A stretch of 64,000 nt of DNA from Mycolicibacterium sp. TUM20985 (lineage in GTDB: Bacteria; Actinomycetota; Actinomycetes; Mycobacteriales; Mycobacteriaceae): positions 2,108,001-2,172,000 of the forward strand of contig NZ_AP027291.1 of assembly GCF_030295745.1 (NCBI RefSeq), written 5' to 3'. Under the pieces are notes generated by a model. That model searched no databases. It had not been told where the DNA came from and saw only the letters and a program-made list of their open reading frames with translations. Each line of letters begins with the position of its first letter. Position 1 is the stretch's first letter. Positions 39,041 through 50,007 of this stretch are shown here, in pieces. Both the position numbers and the translations under genes were made by a program.

Positions 39041-39061
39041 TTTTGTGGAGAACCCACAAAA
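39041..39061. promoter_or_regulatory. MabR operator upstream of fabD
   Basis: TTTTGT-N9-ACAAAA (39041-39046, spacer GGAGAACCC, 39056-39061) is a perfect palindrome in the 138-base gap between mabR and fabD. In fact 8 bases on each side are symmetrical (TTTTGTGG / CCACAAAA). It is the motif I recall as the binding site of MabR, the acyl-CoA-responsive regulator of this operon. It lies about 65 bases upstream of the fabD start codon. The same gap must contain the fabD promoter, with a possible TAATCT -10 box nearer to the gene. Confidence 0.82.
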
Positions 39062-39113
39062 CAGCATGTGATGGGACTGCAACGAGATCAGAAAGCGACG
39101 ATCAAATCGAAGA

Positions 39114-40376
39114 TTAAGCGGGTTCACCCCCGCTCCGAGCTGTCATCTGGGTCACGGAGGCGTTTGCCGTGCTGGTGGACGTCGGCTGCCGACCGAGCCG
39201 ACCTACGGTCGTGGCCACCCGTAGAACATAGGCGTCGCGCGGCAGGGTGGGATCGCGACCCGTGAAGTCGGCGATCCGTTTGAGCCGGTAGCGGACGGTG
39301 TTTGGATGAACGAACAATTTGCGGGCGCAGGCCTCGATGGCGCCCCCCGAATCGAGGTAGGCGTCGAGGGTCTCGGTCAGCGCCGGACCTGCGTCGGCGA
39401 GCGGTCGCATGACGTCGGAGTCGAGTGCGGCGACCGCCGACGGATCGCCCAGGAGGGCTCGCTCCGGAAGGAGTTCGCGGGCGGACACCGGCCGTGGCGC
39501 GCCGCTCCAGCCCGCGACGGCGTTCATCCCCGCGATGGCCTCGGCGGCGCTGTAGTGCGCCGCCACCAGCGACGCCGCGAAGGGGCCGATCACCACCGGC
39601 GCGTCCGCGAAGACCTCGAGGAGCTCCGCAAGGAATTTATCGGTGGGGGACAGGTGCCCCGACACGATCGCGACCAGCCACGTCCCGTGCACGTCCGAGA
39701 GGGCTGCGCGACCGTGGCGGTTCACGATCTCGTGCACGTCCTCGCTCGCGTACTCGGCGCGGCCGGGCCGGGGAAAGCCGACGAGCACGGTCGCCGGAGC
39801 GGTTGCGTCCCAGTTCAGCGCGGCCGCCTGGGACTGCAGTTGCGGCCCGATGTCCCCGCGGACGACGGCGTCGACCACGTTGGCCTCCATCCGGGTGTCC
39901 CAGGCTCCCCGTGCCTCGGCGGCGTCGGCGTACCCCGACGCGGCCGCGAACGCGAGGTTGCGGCTGTAGCGCAGGATGCCGATGGTCAAGGCCGTCTTCT
40001 GGTCGGCGTTGCGGCCAAGCATCGGGACGGCGTCCTCGAAGTGCTCCATCGTCACCCGGACCATGTCGACCGTCTGTCGCAGGGCGATTCGCCGCGTGAG
40101 CTCCTGGGGAACGAGGGCGAACGCCTCCGCGGTGTAGCCGACGTCGCCGCGAGGGTCGCGCATCCACTCGGCGAAGTTCACCAACGCCGTCTGCACCACC
40201 AGCTGCACGCTTGCCCGCTGCGACGCCTCGAGTTCGGCGAAGAACGGCAATCGCTCGCCCATCACGTGCACGGCCTCGGTGGCCAGCCGCCCGGAGTACT
40301 GCTTGACCCGTCGCAGCAGTGCCTCCGGGACGGTGTCGAGAAGTTCCAGTGCCGCCGGGGTGAGATTGTCGGTCAC
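39114..40376 (-). CDS. mabR: PucR-type regulator of the FAS-II operon
   Basis: A 420-residue regulator. The C-terminal HTH is the PucR type: LDAYLDSGGAIEACARKLFVHPNTVRYRLKRI (residues about 355-390). The rest is a sensor region. It corresponds to Rv2242 (MabR) and to Streptomyces FasR. It lies immediately upstream of fabD on the same strand, with the TTTTGT-N9-ACAAAA site in the gap, as expected for a pathway-specific regulator of fabD-acpM-kasA-kasB-accD6. The start used is GTG 40376 (VTDNLTPAAL); a TTG at 40415 with no clear ribosome site is an alternative. Confidence 0.9.
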   Translation of the reverse strand: MTDNLTPAALELLDTVPEALLRRVKQYSGRLATEAVHVMGERLPFFAELEASQRASVQLVVQTALVNFAEWMRDPRGDVGYTAEAFALVPQELTRRIALRQTVDMVRVTMEHFEDAVPMLGRNADQKTALTIGILRYSRNLAFAAASGYADAAEARGAWDTRMEANVVDAVVRGDIGPQLQSQAAALNWDATAPATVLVGFPRPGRAEYASEDVHEIVNRHGRAALSDVHGTWLVAIVSGHLSPTDKFLAELLEVFADAPVVIGPFAASLVAAHYSAAEAIAGMNAVAGWSGAPRPVSARELLPERALLGDPSAVAALDSDVMRPLADAGPALTETLDAYLDSGGAIEACARKLFVHPNTVRYRLKRIADFTGRDPTLPRDAYVLRVATTVGRLGRQPTSTSTANASVTQMTARSGGEPA

Positions 40377-40424
40377 CCCTAAAAGATACGCCCGATTTCT
40401 AGCGGTATCCTCCAAATTCGGGGT

Positions 40425-43217
<2,793 letters not shown>

Positions 43218-43393
43218 CTGCCGCTCCTTGATAGGCGTGATCGGGAGCTCGTGACCCCGTCGCACGTGACGTTCATCTTCTTCTTCAGCGTCCTGTCCAT
43301 CGTGCCCCCATCGTGCCCGACGTGCTCGGCCGGGGTTGGCATAGGAGAAATGACCCGGCGACCGATCCGGCAAACCGGTACGGTCTGAAGACT

Positions 43394-43945
43394 GTGACGA
43401 CTTTCCCCCGGGCACGTCGACGTCGCGTCGGCTGCCTCGTGACGGGGAGCGTCGCGGGCTTGGCGATGATCATCGTGGGGTGCACGTCCATCACCCAGGG
43501 GGCGGCCAGTCCCGACGCCGACGCAGCACCCGACTACCGCGCGTCGGTGGCGTCCTCGATCGCGGTGTCCGAGTCAGAGCGGCAGGTGGCCGTGACCAAG
43601 GCTGCGGTGCGCACGTCCTGCGATGCGCTCGGCTCCACGAGCGACGAATCTGTCCAGGCCGTGAACTCCTACGTCGATGCCTACAACAACGACGCGCCCG
43701 ACGCGCCGGGAAGGATTGCGCCTGCGGTCGACGCGCTCAACCGCAGCGCCGACCTGGTGGCGGGCAGCCTGTCGCCGCTCCTGGCGGCCGACCTGACCAG
43801 CGCCTTGAACGGTTGGGTCGACTCCGCGCGACAGCTTGCCGGCGTCCTCTCGGGCAACCCGGGACCCGACGAGTTCAACGCCGCGATCCGTGCGCTCAAC
43901 GATTCCAAGACGGCAGCGGGGACGGCCTGTGACGCCGCATATTGA
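43394..43945 (+). CDS. Lipoprotein (Rv2240c-like)
   Basis: A 183-residue exported protein. The N-terminus is basic ([13 protein letters not shown]), followed by a hydrophobic core and a lipobox IIVGC, then a Thr/Ser/Asp-rich linker and a helical domain of about 120 residues with SCDALG and TACDAAY cysteines. The position, between aceE and the DUF3052 gene, matches Rv2240c. Function is unknown. The start is GTG 43394. The divergent gap with aceE (176 bases) must hold both promoters. Confidence 0.82.
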   Translation: MTTFPRARRRRVGCLVTGSVAGLAMIIVGCTSITQGAASPDADAAPDYRASVASSIAVSESERQVAVTKAAVRTSCDALGSTSDESVQAVNSYVDAYNNDAPDAPGRIAPAVDALNRSADLVAGSLSPLLAADLTSALNGWVDSARQLAGVLSGNPGPDEFNAAIRALNDSKTAAGTACDAAY

Positions 43946-44029
43946 CTCTTCGGACCGCCAGGCGTCGGGCGAAGACCCAAGACGTGCGACGATAGGTCAA
44001 AGCTGACACGCAGGCTGAAGGAGGAAGCG

Positions 44030-44452
44030 GTGGTTGCGGCGGATTCGCCGAACTACGCCCGCAAACTGGGCATCGAGAAGAATCATCTCGTCCAGGAGTT
44101 GGGCTGGGACGAGGACACCGACGATGACATCCGGTTCGACGTCGAGGACGCATGCGGTGGCGATCTTCTCGATGAAGATGCGGACGAAGTCATCGACGTG
44201 GTGCTGCTGTGGTGGCGCGACGACGATGGCGATCTCGTCGATCGGCTGATGGACGCCATCACCCCCCTCGCCGAGGACGGTGTCGTGTGGGTGGTGACGC
44301 CCAAGACCGGTCACCCCGGCCACGTCCGCCCGTCCGACATCGCGGAGTCCGCGCCGACCGCAGGTCTGATGCAGACCTCGTCGGCGAACCTGGGCGACTG
44401 GATCGCCAGCAGGCTCGTCCAGCCCAAGTCGAAGTCCGCGGGCCGGCGCTGA
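44030..44452 (+). CDS. DUF3052 protein (Rv2239c-like)
   Basis: A 140-residue acidic cytoplasmic protein of the DUF3052 family. It has KLGIEKNHLVQELGWDEDTDD, a DEVIDVVLLWWRDDDGDL strand-turn, and VWVVTPKTGHPGHV. Function is unknown; it is conserved next to ahpE in mycobacteria. The GTG at 44030 has AAGGAGGAAG in front. The ahpE GTG begins 3 bases after its stop, so they form one operon. Confidence 0.87.
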   Translation: MVAADSPNYARKLGIEKNHLVQELGWDEDTDDDIRFDVEDACGGDLLDEDADEVIDVVLLWWRDDDGDLVDRLMDAITPLAEDGVVWVVTPKTGHPGHVRPSDIAESAPTAGLMQTSSANLGDWIASRLVQPKSKSAGRR

Positions 44453-44455
44453 GGC

Positions 44456-44920
44456 GTGCTGGACGTTGGCGCGCCGGCGCCCGACTTCACTCTGAAGGAC
44501 CAGAACGGTCGACCCGTCACGCTCGGCTCCTTCCTAGGCGCCAAGGACGTGTTGCTGGTCTTCTTTCCGCTAGCCTTCACCGGCATCTGCCAGCGTGAGC
44601 TGGACGAGATTCAAGATCACCTCGTCGACTACGTGAACACCGACACCCAAACGCTCGCCGTTTCGGTGGGACCGCCCCCGACGCACAAGGTCTGGGCCAC
44701 ACAGAGCGGGTTCACGTTCCCCGTCCTGTCGGACTTCTGGCCGCACGGCGAGGTGGCGCGGACGTACGGGGTGTTCAACGACGAAGCCGGCTTCGCCAAC
44801 CGCGGGACCTTCGTGATCGACCGCGCCGGCGTCGTCCGATCGGCGGAGATGAACGGCCCGGGAGAGCCGCGCGATCCAACGGTATGGGTGGCCGCACTCG
44901 GTGCCCTCCGTAGCGTCTGA
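44456..44920 (+). CDS. ahpE: One-cysteine peroxiredoxin AhpE
   Basis: A 154-residue peroxiredoxin with the peroxidatic Cys 45 in PLAFTGICQRELDEI and the conserved Arg near residue 116 region. It reduces hydroperoxides and is recycled by low-molecular thiols such as mycothiol with mycoredoxin. Position and length match Rv2238c. The start is GTG. It is the last gene before tRNA-Val. Confidence 0.93.
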   Translation: MLDVGAPAPDFTLKDQNGRPVTLGSFLGAKDVLLVFFPLAFTGICQRELDEIQDHLVDYVNTDTQTLAVSVGPPPTHKVWATQSGFTFPVLSDFWPHGEVARTYGVFNDEAGFANRGTFVIDRAGVVRSAEMNGPGEPRDPTVWVAALGALRSV

Positions 44921-44966
44921 CGGGATTTCCTCCACCGCCTCGTGGCCGTGTAGCCTGCCCGAGCAC

Positions 44967-45041
44967 GGGCGTGTAGCTCAGTGGTAGAGCTCTGGTTTTA
45001 CACACCAGCGGTCGCAGGTTCGATACCTGTCGCGCCCACCA
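44967..45041 (+). tRNA. tRNA-Val (anticodon TAC)
   Basis: The cloverleaf is complete. The acceptor stem GGGCGTG pairs with CGCGCCC (one G-U), the D arm is GCTCAGTGGTAGAGC, the anticodon stem-loop is CTGGT-TTTACAC-ACCAG with anticodon TAC, and the T arm contains GGTTCGATACC. The discriminator is A and CCA is encoded (45039-45041). It is a common attachment site for integrating elements; here accessory DNA starts directly after it, followed by an integrase gene. Confidence 0.96.
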
Positions 45042-45221
45042 TGGTCAGTCCAGGTCAAAGACTTGCGGGCCAAGGTTTCCGACGATTTTAAAACCCCCGT
45101 TGTGCCGAGAGTGTGCCAAGAGATTCGAACTAAAGTGTCGAGCGAGACGGGCCTGTTCCGACACACTGCACGCAGTCTTTGATTGCAGGGCCTAGCCGAC
45201 GCGGTGTGAGATGCTGCCGCG

Positions 45222-46079
45222 GTGGCGGTGGAGCAGATGAAGGCTGTCAGGGACCGGGCGGTCGCCTTCAACTTCGGGCTGACGGCGCTGGCTGTTCTGA
45301 CTGCTGCGGCGACCTTCGCAATCAGTCTCATTCCGCAGGGCAATTGGCTCGTCGGGGTCCGCGTTCTGGCCGGCTGCCTCGCCGTGACGACCGCTGTTGT
45401 CGGCTACTTCAAGTTCAGGAACGAGCGCGCGTTCAAGCGCCAACAGGAGGAGGAGCGGGTCTCGCTCGACCAAGCCCTCAAGGCAGAGTCTCGTCGCACT
45501 TCATTGCTGATCAATGGAGCCATGCTCGGCACTGCCGACAAGCTGCGCCGGCTATCCGTGTTGGATCAGGCATCCAAGGATGAGGAGATCAGCGGGTTTC
45601 GCACGTCGATCGTCAGCAAGGTCTGCGATCTCGTCCAGAGCGACGCGCCGCGGGCTGCCTACTTTCGGGTTCAGGACCTAGGTGCTCGATCCCGGGTGAT
45701 GCAGTCTGGCACCTACAGTGACTCGAGAAATCGCGAAGACTCCTTCACCAGCGAGTTCATTGAGGGCCACGGCGGTGATCAGGGGGTATGGGACCTGATA
45801 GATAGTGGCGACGTCGCGTCGAGTAACGACACGAATGCCACGGTCCCCGACTCGTGGGACGTCTCCAGGAATCGGCAGTACAGGTCGTTTGTGTCTGTGG
45901 CTGTTCGCGCGGACAGGCTCGCTTTCGGGATGCTGACAGCCAACACGCTCGACGCTGACGGGTTCTCGCACTCGGATGTCGCATCCATCAAGGTGCTGGC
46001 ACACCTGCTTGCCGCCGCTGAAGCAACAACAATGACTCCCGCCCGTATCACGAAGGCGTTCCAACAGCGAGGGAACTAG
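45222..46079 (+). CDS. Two-helix membrane protein with GAF-like domain, island cargo
   Basis: A 285-residue protein. Residues about 18-40 (FGLTALAVLTAAATFAISLI) and 45-68 (VRVLAGCLAVTTAVVGYFKF) are two membrane helices, followed by a coiled-coil-like charged stretch (NERAFKRQQEEERVSLDQAL) and a C-terminal domain of about 160 residues resembling GAF: YFRVQDLG, SFVSVAVRADRLAFGMLTA, SDVASIKVLAHLLAAAEA. It is the first gene after the tRNA, between tRNA and integrase, and its GTG start is placed at 45222. No family with a known role is recognised. The 2TM-sensor layout is compatible with signalling or defence. Confidence 0.75.
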   Translation: MAVEQMKAVRDRAVAFNFGLTALAVLTAAATFAISLIPQGNWLVGVRVLAGCLAVTTAVVGYFKFRNERAFKRQQEEERVSLDQALKAESRRTSLLINGAMLGTADKLRRLSVLDQASKDEEISGFRTSIVSKVCDLVQSDAPRAAYFRVQDLGARSRVMQSGTYSDSRNREDSFTSEFIEGHGGDQGVWDLIDSGDVASSNDTNATVPDSWDVSRNRQYRSFVSVAVRADRLAFGMLTANTLDADGFSHSDVASIKVLAHLLAAAEATTMTPARITKAFQQRGN

Positions 46080-46143
46080 AATGTGCCTGACGCGTTTTGT
46101 CGGGGAGCGCAGCTATGCTGGCGTCGTCCGAAAGGGGTGAGTG

Positions 46144-46296
46144 ATGGCGAAGACTGTGGAGTTCCACGACGCCGATATGCGTCGTGCCTGGAAAGAAGCC
46201 GATGCCGCCGAGCGGGATGCCGAGCAGAATCCCGAGCGCATCGCAGAAAGCCGTCGCCGCTTGATCAAATGGGTTGAGGCTCGCGCGAGCGCGTAG
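46144..46296 (+). CDS. 50-residue charged helical protein
   Basis: This small frame (MAKTVEFHDADMRRAWKEAD, later RRRLIKWVEARASA) has a clear AAAGGGG ribosome site just ahead and a strongly amphipathic, Ala/Glu/Arg-rich helix composition. It follows the 2TM-GAF-like gene by 64 bases on the same strand and may be its partner. No family is recognised. A longer frame on the opposite strand (46113-46385) has no comparable start and is judged a shadow. Confidence 0.55.
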   Translation: MAKTVEFHDADMRRAWKEADAAERDAEQNPERIAESRRRLIKWVEARASA

Positions 46297-46396
46297 TTCG
46301 ACGGATACTTTCCGACTGGCGGGAAGTGGCGCATCAAGTTTGGGCCTAGGTCACATCTACGGGGCCGATGTAGCGCCCTCCTCAATAACCGATGAA

Positions 46397-47800
46397 CTAG
46401 CGATTCTCCTTTGCGATGGTGCGTGATCGCCCCATCAGCGCATCGCCCGCCGCGGCAAGCGCGTCGTCGTACACGTGTCCGTACACCCGCAGCGTGATCG
46501 CCGGGTCATGGCCCAGCCACTTGGCCGTGGCGGATGGTGTGGTTCCACCGTCGAGGAGCATGGTGGCGGCGGTATGGCGAACGTCGTGCAACCGGATCAC
46601 CGCGACACCAGCATCTTTCGCGTGGCGAGAGAAGTCGTTGGAGTACGTCTCGGGCCGAATGGGAGAACCGTCGTCGTTCACCGCGACGAGGCCGGTGTCG
46701 GGATATCTCTCGCCCAGCGCGAGGCGTTCCTCAGCCTGGCGCACTTTGAACGCGCGCAGCGCACTGAGCACATCGAGTGGCATCGGCAACGCCCGGCGCG
46801 ACCGCTTGGATTTCGGATCACCGGTGACAGTGCCGCATCCCTCGACCACAACGCGACCTTGGGCCACCGATACGGTGCCAGCTTCGAGGTCAACGTCCGA
46901 CCACCGTAGTCCGAGAATTTCCGACCGCCGCAGGCCGGCTAAGGTCAGCAACCAGCAGGCGACCAGTCGCTCGTCGCGCACATGCTCGCGAAACCGTATG
47001 GCCTGTTCCGGTGTCCAGCTAGACATTTCGTGATGTTCTACCCCTGGGCGCTTTACTAGGCGCGCGACGTTTCGAGCCACCAAACCCGCTCTCATAGCGT
47101 CGTCCAACGCTGACGACAACACGACCAGCATTGTCACAACGGTCCGGGAGCTGACTTTTCCCGGGACCTTGGGACGGTCCGGCTCGTTCGGATCAGTAGC
47201 GATGTAGCGACCCCGCCCTGGGCGCGACACATTGCCCGACACTACTAACCGGTCGAGAGCTCGAATGCCAGGTTTCCCCAACTCGTCGAGGATCTCGCCG
47301 TACTGTCTGCCATTCGGATGCTGTCGCAAGAACGCCAACACTTCGGCGGCGCGGCGGCCCCGCTTGTCGCGCTGGCTGACCGAAGCGCCGTGAAGACGCA
47401 AGGTCACCAACGCGTCGATGTCGGAGGTTCGCAGCTGTTGCAGACCGATACCGCCGAGGCCGTCAATCACCGGCTTGAGTGAATGCCGATATCCCGCAAG
47501 CGTGTTGGGCCTGACATCACGCCTCCCTTGTAACCATTCGGTGAGGTAGTCGGCGACCGTTGTGCTATCTCGCTTAACAAATGATCCGGTCGCGACCTCG
47601 GTCGCGATCTTGCGGTACTCGCGTCGAGCTTCAGCGAGAGTCCGGTAGGAAAAGCGCTGCCGGTCACGCGAACCATCGGGCCGAACGCCGATGTCAATCT
47701 GAAATGTATAGCTGACGGCACCATTCTTCGCGTTTCGTCGCGTGATCGGCTCAACTCGCCGAGTGCGCTTCGAACGTGGTGGTTCCTCATTCGTGGCCAT
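46397..47800 (-). CDS. Tyrosine site-specific integrase with inserted winged-helix segment
   Basis: A 467-residue integrase. It has an N-terminal arm-binding domain (about residues 15-75), a core-binding domain (80-250) and the catalytic domain (260-460). Catalytic residues: Arg 291 (GLRRSEIL), Lys near 330, His 405 and Arg 408 (LHDVRHT), His 431 and Tyr 440 (LGHDPAITLRVYGH). Residues about 143-215 inside the core-binding domain form an extra segment with a winged-helix look (AAEVLAFLRQHPNGRQYGEI). It should integrate the element at the tRNA-Val end. The ATG at 47800 follows AGGAGACC. It ends 1.36 kb from the tRNA. Confidence 0.92.
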   Translation of the reverse strand: MATNEEPPRSKRTRRVEPITRRNAKNGAVSYTFQIDIGVRPDGSRDRQRFSYRTLAEARREYRKIATEVATGSFVKRDSTTVADYLTEWLQGRRDVRPNTLAGYRHSLKPVIDGLGGIGLQQLRTSDIDALVTLRLHGASVSQRDKRGRRAAEVLAFLRQHPNGRQYGEILDELGKPGIRALDRLVVSGNVSRPGRGRYIATDPNEPDRPKVPGKVSSRTVVTMLVVLSSALDDAMRAGLVARNVARLVKRPGVEHHEMSSWTPEQAIRFREHVRDERLVACWLLTLAGLRRSEILGLRWSDVDLEAGTVSVAQGRVVVEGCGTVTGDPKSKRSRRALPMPLDVLSALRAFKVRQAEERLALGERYPDTGLVAVNDDGSPIRPETYSNDFSRHAKDAGVAVIRLHDVRHTAATMLLDGGTTPSATAKWLGHDPAITLRVYGHVYDDALAAAGDALMGRSRTIAKENR

Positions 47801-48007
47801 CTGGTCTCCTGGCAAGCCTGTGTGAGTGTCGTCGACAGTGTGTCCCAGGCGGAACGTTTCACTACATGTTGCAGCATGGGGCTGACATCGAGCCCAACAA
47901 TCAGAGGCACTTGTGAAATGAGCCTGCGGCTCGACGTCGGCTCGCATCGAAGGATAACGACCGCATAGTTGCGATTGCTTAAACGGGCGCCTGACCCGGT
48001 CGGGCGT

Positions 48008-48190
48008 TTACGAGGCAATAAGGTGCTGAAGCTCGGCGGTGACGACGTAAACGCGTCCGCCAAGCCGGCGCACTGGTAGTTCGCCAGAAGCGGCGAGACG
48101 ATAGGCTGCCGCACGGCTGATACCCAGAATTGCGGCAGCCCTGGGGACAGCCAGCAACAGCGGTAGTCCGTCAAAGATGTTGCTCTCCAA
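48008..48190 (-). CDS. Excisionase/MerR-type HTH protein
   Basis: A 60-residue protein (66 if ATG 48208 is used) with the excisionase/AlpA-type helix-turn-helix: LLAVPRAAAILGISRAAAYRLAASGELPVRRLGGRVYVV. The TTG at 48190 has AAGGAGG at a proper distance; with the ATG, that sequence would fall inside the gene, so TTG is preferred. It would direct the integrase toward excision and may regulate int. It lies 207 bases upstream of the integrase ATG on the same strand. Confidence 0.85.
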   Translation of the reverse strand: MESNIFDGLPLLLAVPRAAAILGISRAAAYRLAASGELPVRRLGGRVYVVTAELQHLIAS

Positions 48191-48598
48191 TTGTTTCACC
48201 TCCTTCATCCTGAAGTCGGCGAGAAGTCTGCGGAAAGCGGTTGTGGTCGTGTGATGCAGTTCGATTATGTCGGATCAGCTGCTTCCAGGCGATTGCCAAG
48301 ATGACGGTCGGCGCTATCTGGCCCCATGCCATGGGCTCGCGGCTTGAGGCCATCTCGTGGGCATGTTCCTGCATTGACTGAAAGTAGGCGGACGCGTGAC
48401 ACGCGGTCCACCACCAGAGCCATATTGGTCAGCTGGGTGCACGAATTCTTCGTCTGTCGCCGTTTGTCTTCATGGACGGCGATTTCAAAATCGTCGGCGA
48501 CGAATGGCGTGAGCTGAGAACGCCATTGAAAGCTACCTGACGTCGGGGTGAGCGTCGTGCACCGGCGTCCGCGTGTCGTTTACCCCGCGGCCAAAGAG
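48191..48598. other. Gene-free interval
   Basis: No frame here has a credible start and protein-like composition. It probably holds the promoter of the excisionase-integrase unit. No clear hairpin or repeat was seen. Confidence 0.5.
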
Positions 48599-48982
48599 CT
48601 AGGCGTCAGTAGTGATCTGTTCATAGAGTTCCGTGTTCAGGACATAGGTGATGGCCTGGATGCGGGCCTCGGCCATCAAGGTGCCCCGAACAGCACGGTC
48701 TGGGGCACGGCCGCCCGATCTGCGGGTCCAATCCTGAATGCTGCGCTCGCCGGTCGTCCCCGCTTCAGCCCACACCATCCAGGTGATCTTCTCAGCTTCG
48801 TCGGCGATGAACTCGGCTCGCTGTGGGGCGGTCCAGTCATCGGGCAGTCCGAGGTCCGTGGTGTAGACCTCGTGGACGGCGCTCAGGATCTTAGGGTCGG
48901 TTTCCAAGGGCATGGACTCAAAGGTGCAGGCGCGGACTCGCCTCAACTTGTCCGTCGCCCCGGTCCAGATTGACCTGCTCAT
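48599..48982 (-). CDS. Hypothetical protein next to IS element
   Basis: A frame of 127 residues whose composition is protein-like (LPDDWTAPQRAEFIADEAEK, TWMVWAEAGTTGERSIQDW, then a helical end RIQAITYVLNTELYEQ). The ATG at 48982 lacks a ribosome site; ATG 48913 (MPLETDPK) is an alternative. No family is recognised. It lies 111 bases from the left end of the first IS21 element and may be a 5'-truncated cargo gene. Confidence 0.5.
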   Translation of the reverse strand: MSRSIWTGATDKLRRVRACTFESMPLETDPKILSAVHEVYTTDLGLPDDWTAPQRAEFIADEAEKITWMVWAEAGTTGERSIQDWTRRSGGRAPDRAVRGTLMAEARIQAITYVLNTELYEQITTDA

Positions 48983-49088
48983 CGAGAGGTTCGAAGGTGG
49001 GCATGTGGGCAGGCTGAGCTGCGATCGGATGACGCTGGCATCATGGCCTCCTGGGGGACGCTTCGCAGATCGAATCCCTGCAGTTGAG

Positions 49089-49093
49089 AGTAC
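49089..49093. repeat. Target-site duplication AGTAC, left of first IS21 element
   Basis: AGTAC directly precedes the left inverted repeat, and the same five bases follow the right inverted repeat at 51736-51740. Five-base duplications are within the range of the IS21 family and show that this copy transposed here intact. Confidence 0.75.
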
Positions 49094-49165
49094 TGTCGGC
49101 CGTCAGGTAATTCCGCCGGGTCGTCTGTCATGTAATTCCGCCACCGGTGGGCCTCGGGTGTAGGT

Positions 49166-49945
49166 CTACCGGGCTGGCTTGGTGTTGTCTACCGGCGCGT
49201 GAGCGCCGGGTCTTTTTCGGGGTCGGTAGCTGGGTCCGTCCATCAGGATTTGGTGGCTGGTGTTGATCAGGCGGTCGAGCAGGGATTCGGCCACGACGGG
49301 GTTGGGGAACAGGTTGTACCAGTCCTTGGGTGAGCGGTTGGAGGTCAGGATGAGCGGCTTGCCGTTGACGGCGCGGTCGGAGATCAACTCGTAGAGGTCG
49401 TCGGCGTGCATCGCGGTGTGCTCGCGCATCGCGAAGTCGTCGAGGATCAGCACCAGCGGTTTGGTGTATTCGCGGATACGTTGGCCCCAGGTGCGATCGG
49501 CGTGGCCGCCGGCCAGATCGGAGAGCACTCGGGAGGTCTTGGCGAAGCGGACGTCGCCGCCGCGGCGGGCTACGGCGTGTCCAAGTGCTTGTGCCATATG
49601 GGTTTTCCCGACTCCGACGGGTCCGTAGAGGATGACTGATTCGGCGGCGTCGAGCCAGCGTAGTGCCGCGAGATCGCGCAGCATCGCCGCGGGGAGCTTG
49701 GTGTTGGCGGTGAAGTCGAAGGATTCGAAGGTGGATTGTTCCTCGAACTTGGCGCGGCGGATGCGCCGTGTGAGTGCTGCTGATTCGCGGCGGGCGATCT
49801 CGTCTTCGCAGAGGACCTGCAGGAAGTCCAGGTGCCCGAGGGTGCCGTCGCGGGTTTGGGCCAACCGGGCATCGAGGGTCTCGAGCATGCCGGTGAGTTT
49901 GAGGGTGCGCAGCGCATTGCGAAGCGAAGGATCGAGGATGCTCAT
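49166..49945 (-). CDS. istB: IS21-family helper ATPase IstB
   Basis: A 259-residue AAA+ ATPase that delivers target DNA to the transposase. Walker A is YGPVGVGKTHMAQALG (residues about 107-122) and Walker B is LVLILDDFAMRE; the sensor-1 region is PLILTSNRSPKDW. It follows istA on the same strand with a 62-base gap, unlike the tight overlap often seen. Confidence 0.93.
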   Translation of the reverse strand: MSILDPSLRNALRTLKLTGMLETLDARLAQTRDGTLGHLDFLQVLCEDEIARRESAALTRRIRRAKFEEQSTFESFDFTANTKLPAAMLRDLAALRWLDAAESVILYGPVGVGKTHMAQALGHAVARRGGDVRFAKTSRVLSDLAGGHADRTWGQRIREYTKPLVLILDDFAMREHTAMHADDLYELISDRAVNGKPLILTSNRSPKDWYNLFPNPVVAESLLDRLINTSHQILMDGPSYRPRKRPGAHAPVDNTKPAR

Positions 49946-50007
49946 GGTGATGTTGTCCTATGTTCGGATCGAATGATGTTGGGTGACAGACGGATAGACG
50001 TTGGAAG

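Noticed and set aside
46081..46140. 19-codon leader-like frame between the 2TM-GAF-like gene and the 50-residue gene
   Set aside because: Too short to judge and without features of an attenuator.
48171..48374. 67-codon minus-strand frame upstream of the excisionase-like gene
   Set aside because: No ribosome site, overlaps the excisionase start, and composition is not convincing.
49070..49088. Sequence CGCAGATCGAATCCCTGC resembling a tRNA T-arm, as a possible second attachment site
   Set aside because: It differs from the tRNA-Val T-arm at several positions, so it is not the identical copy expected of an att site.
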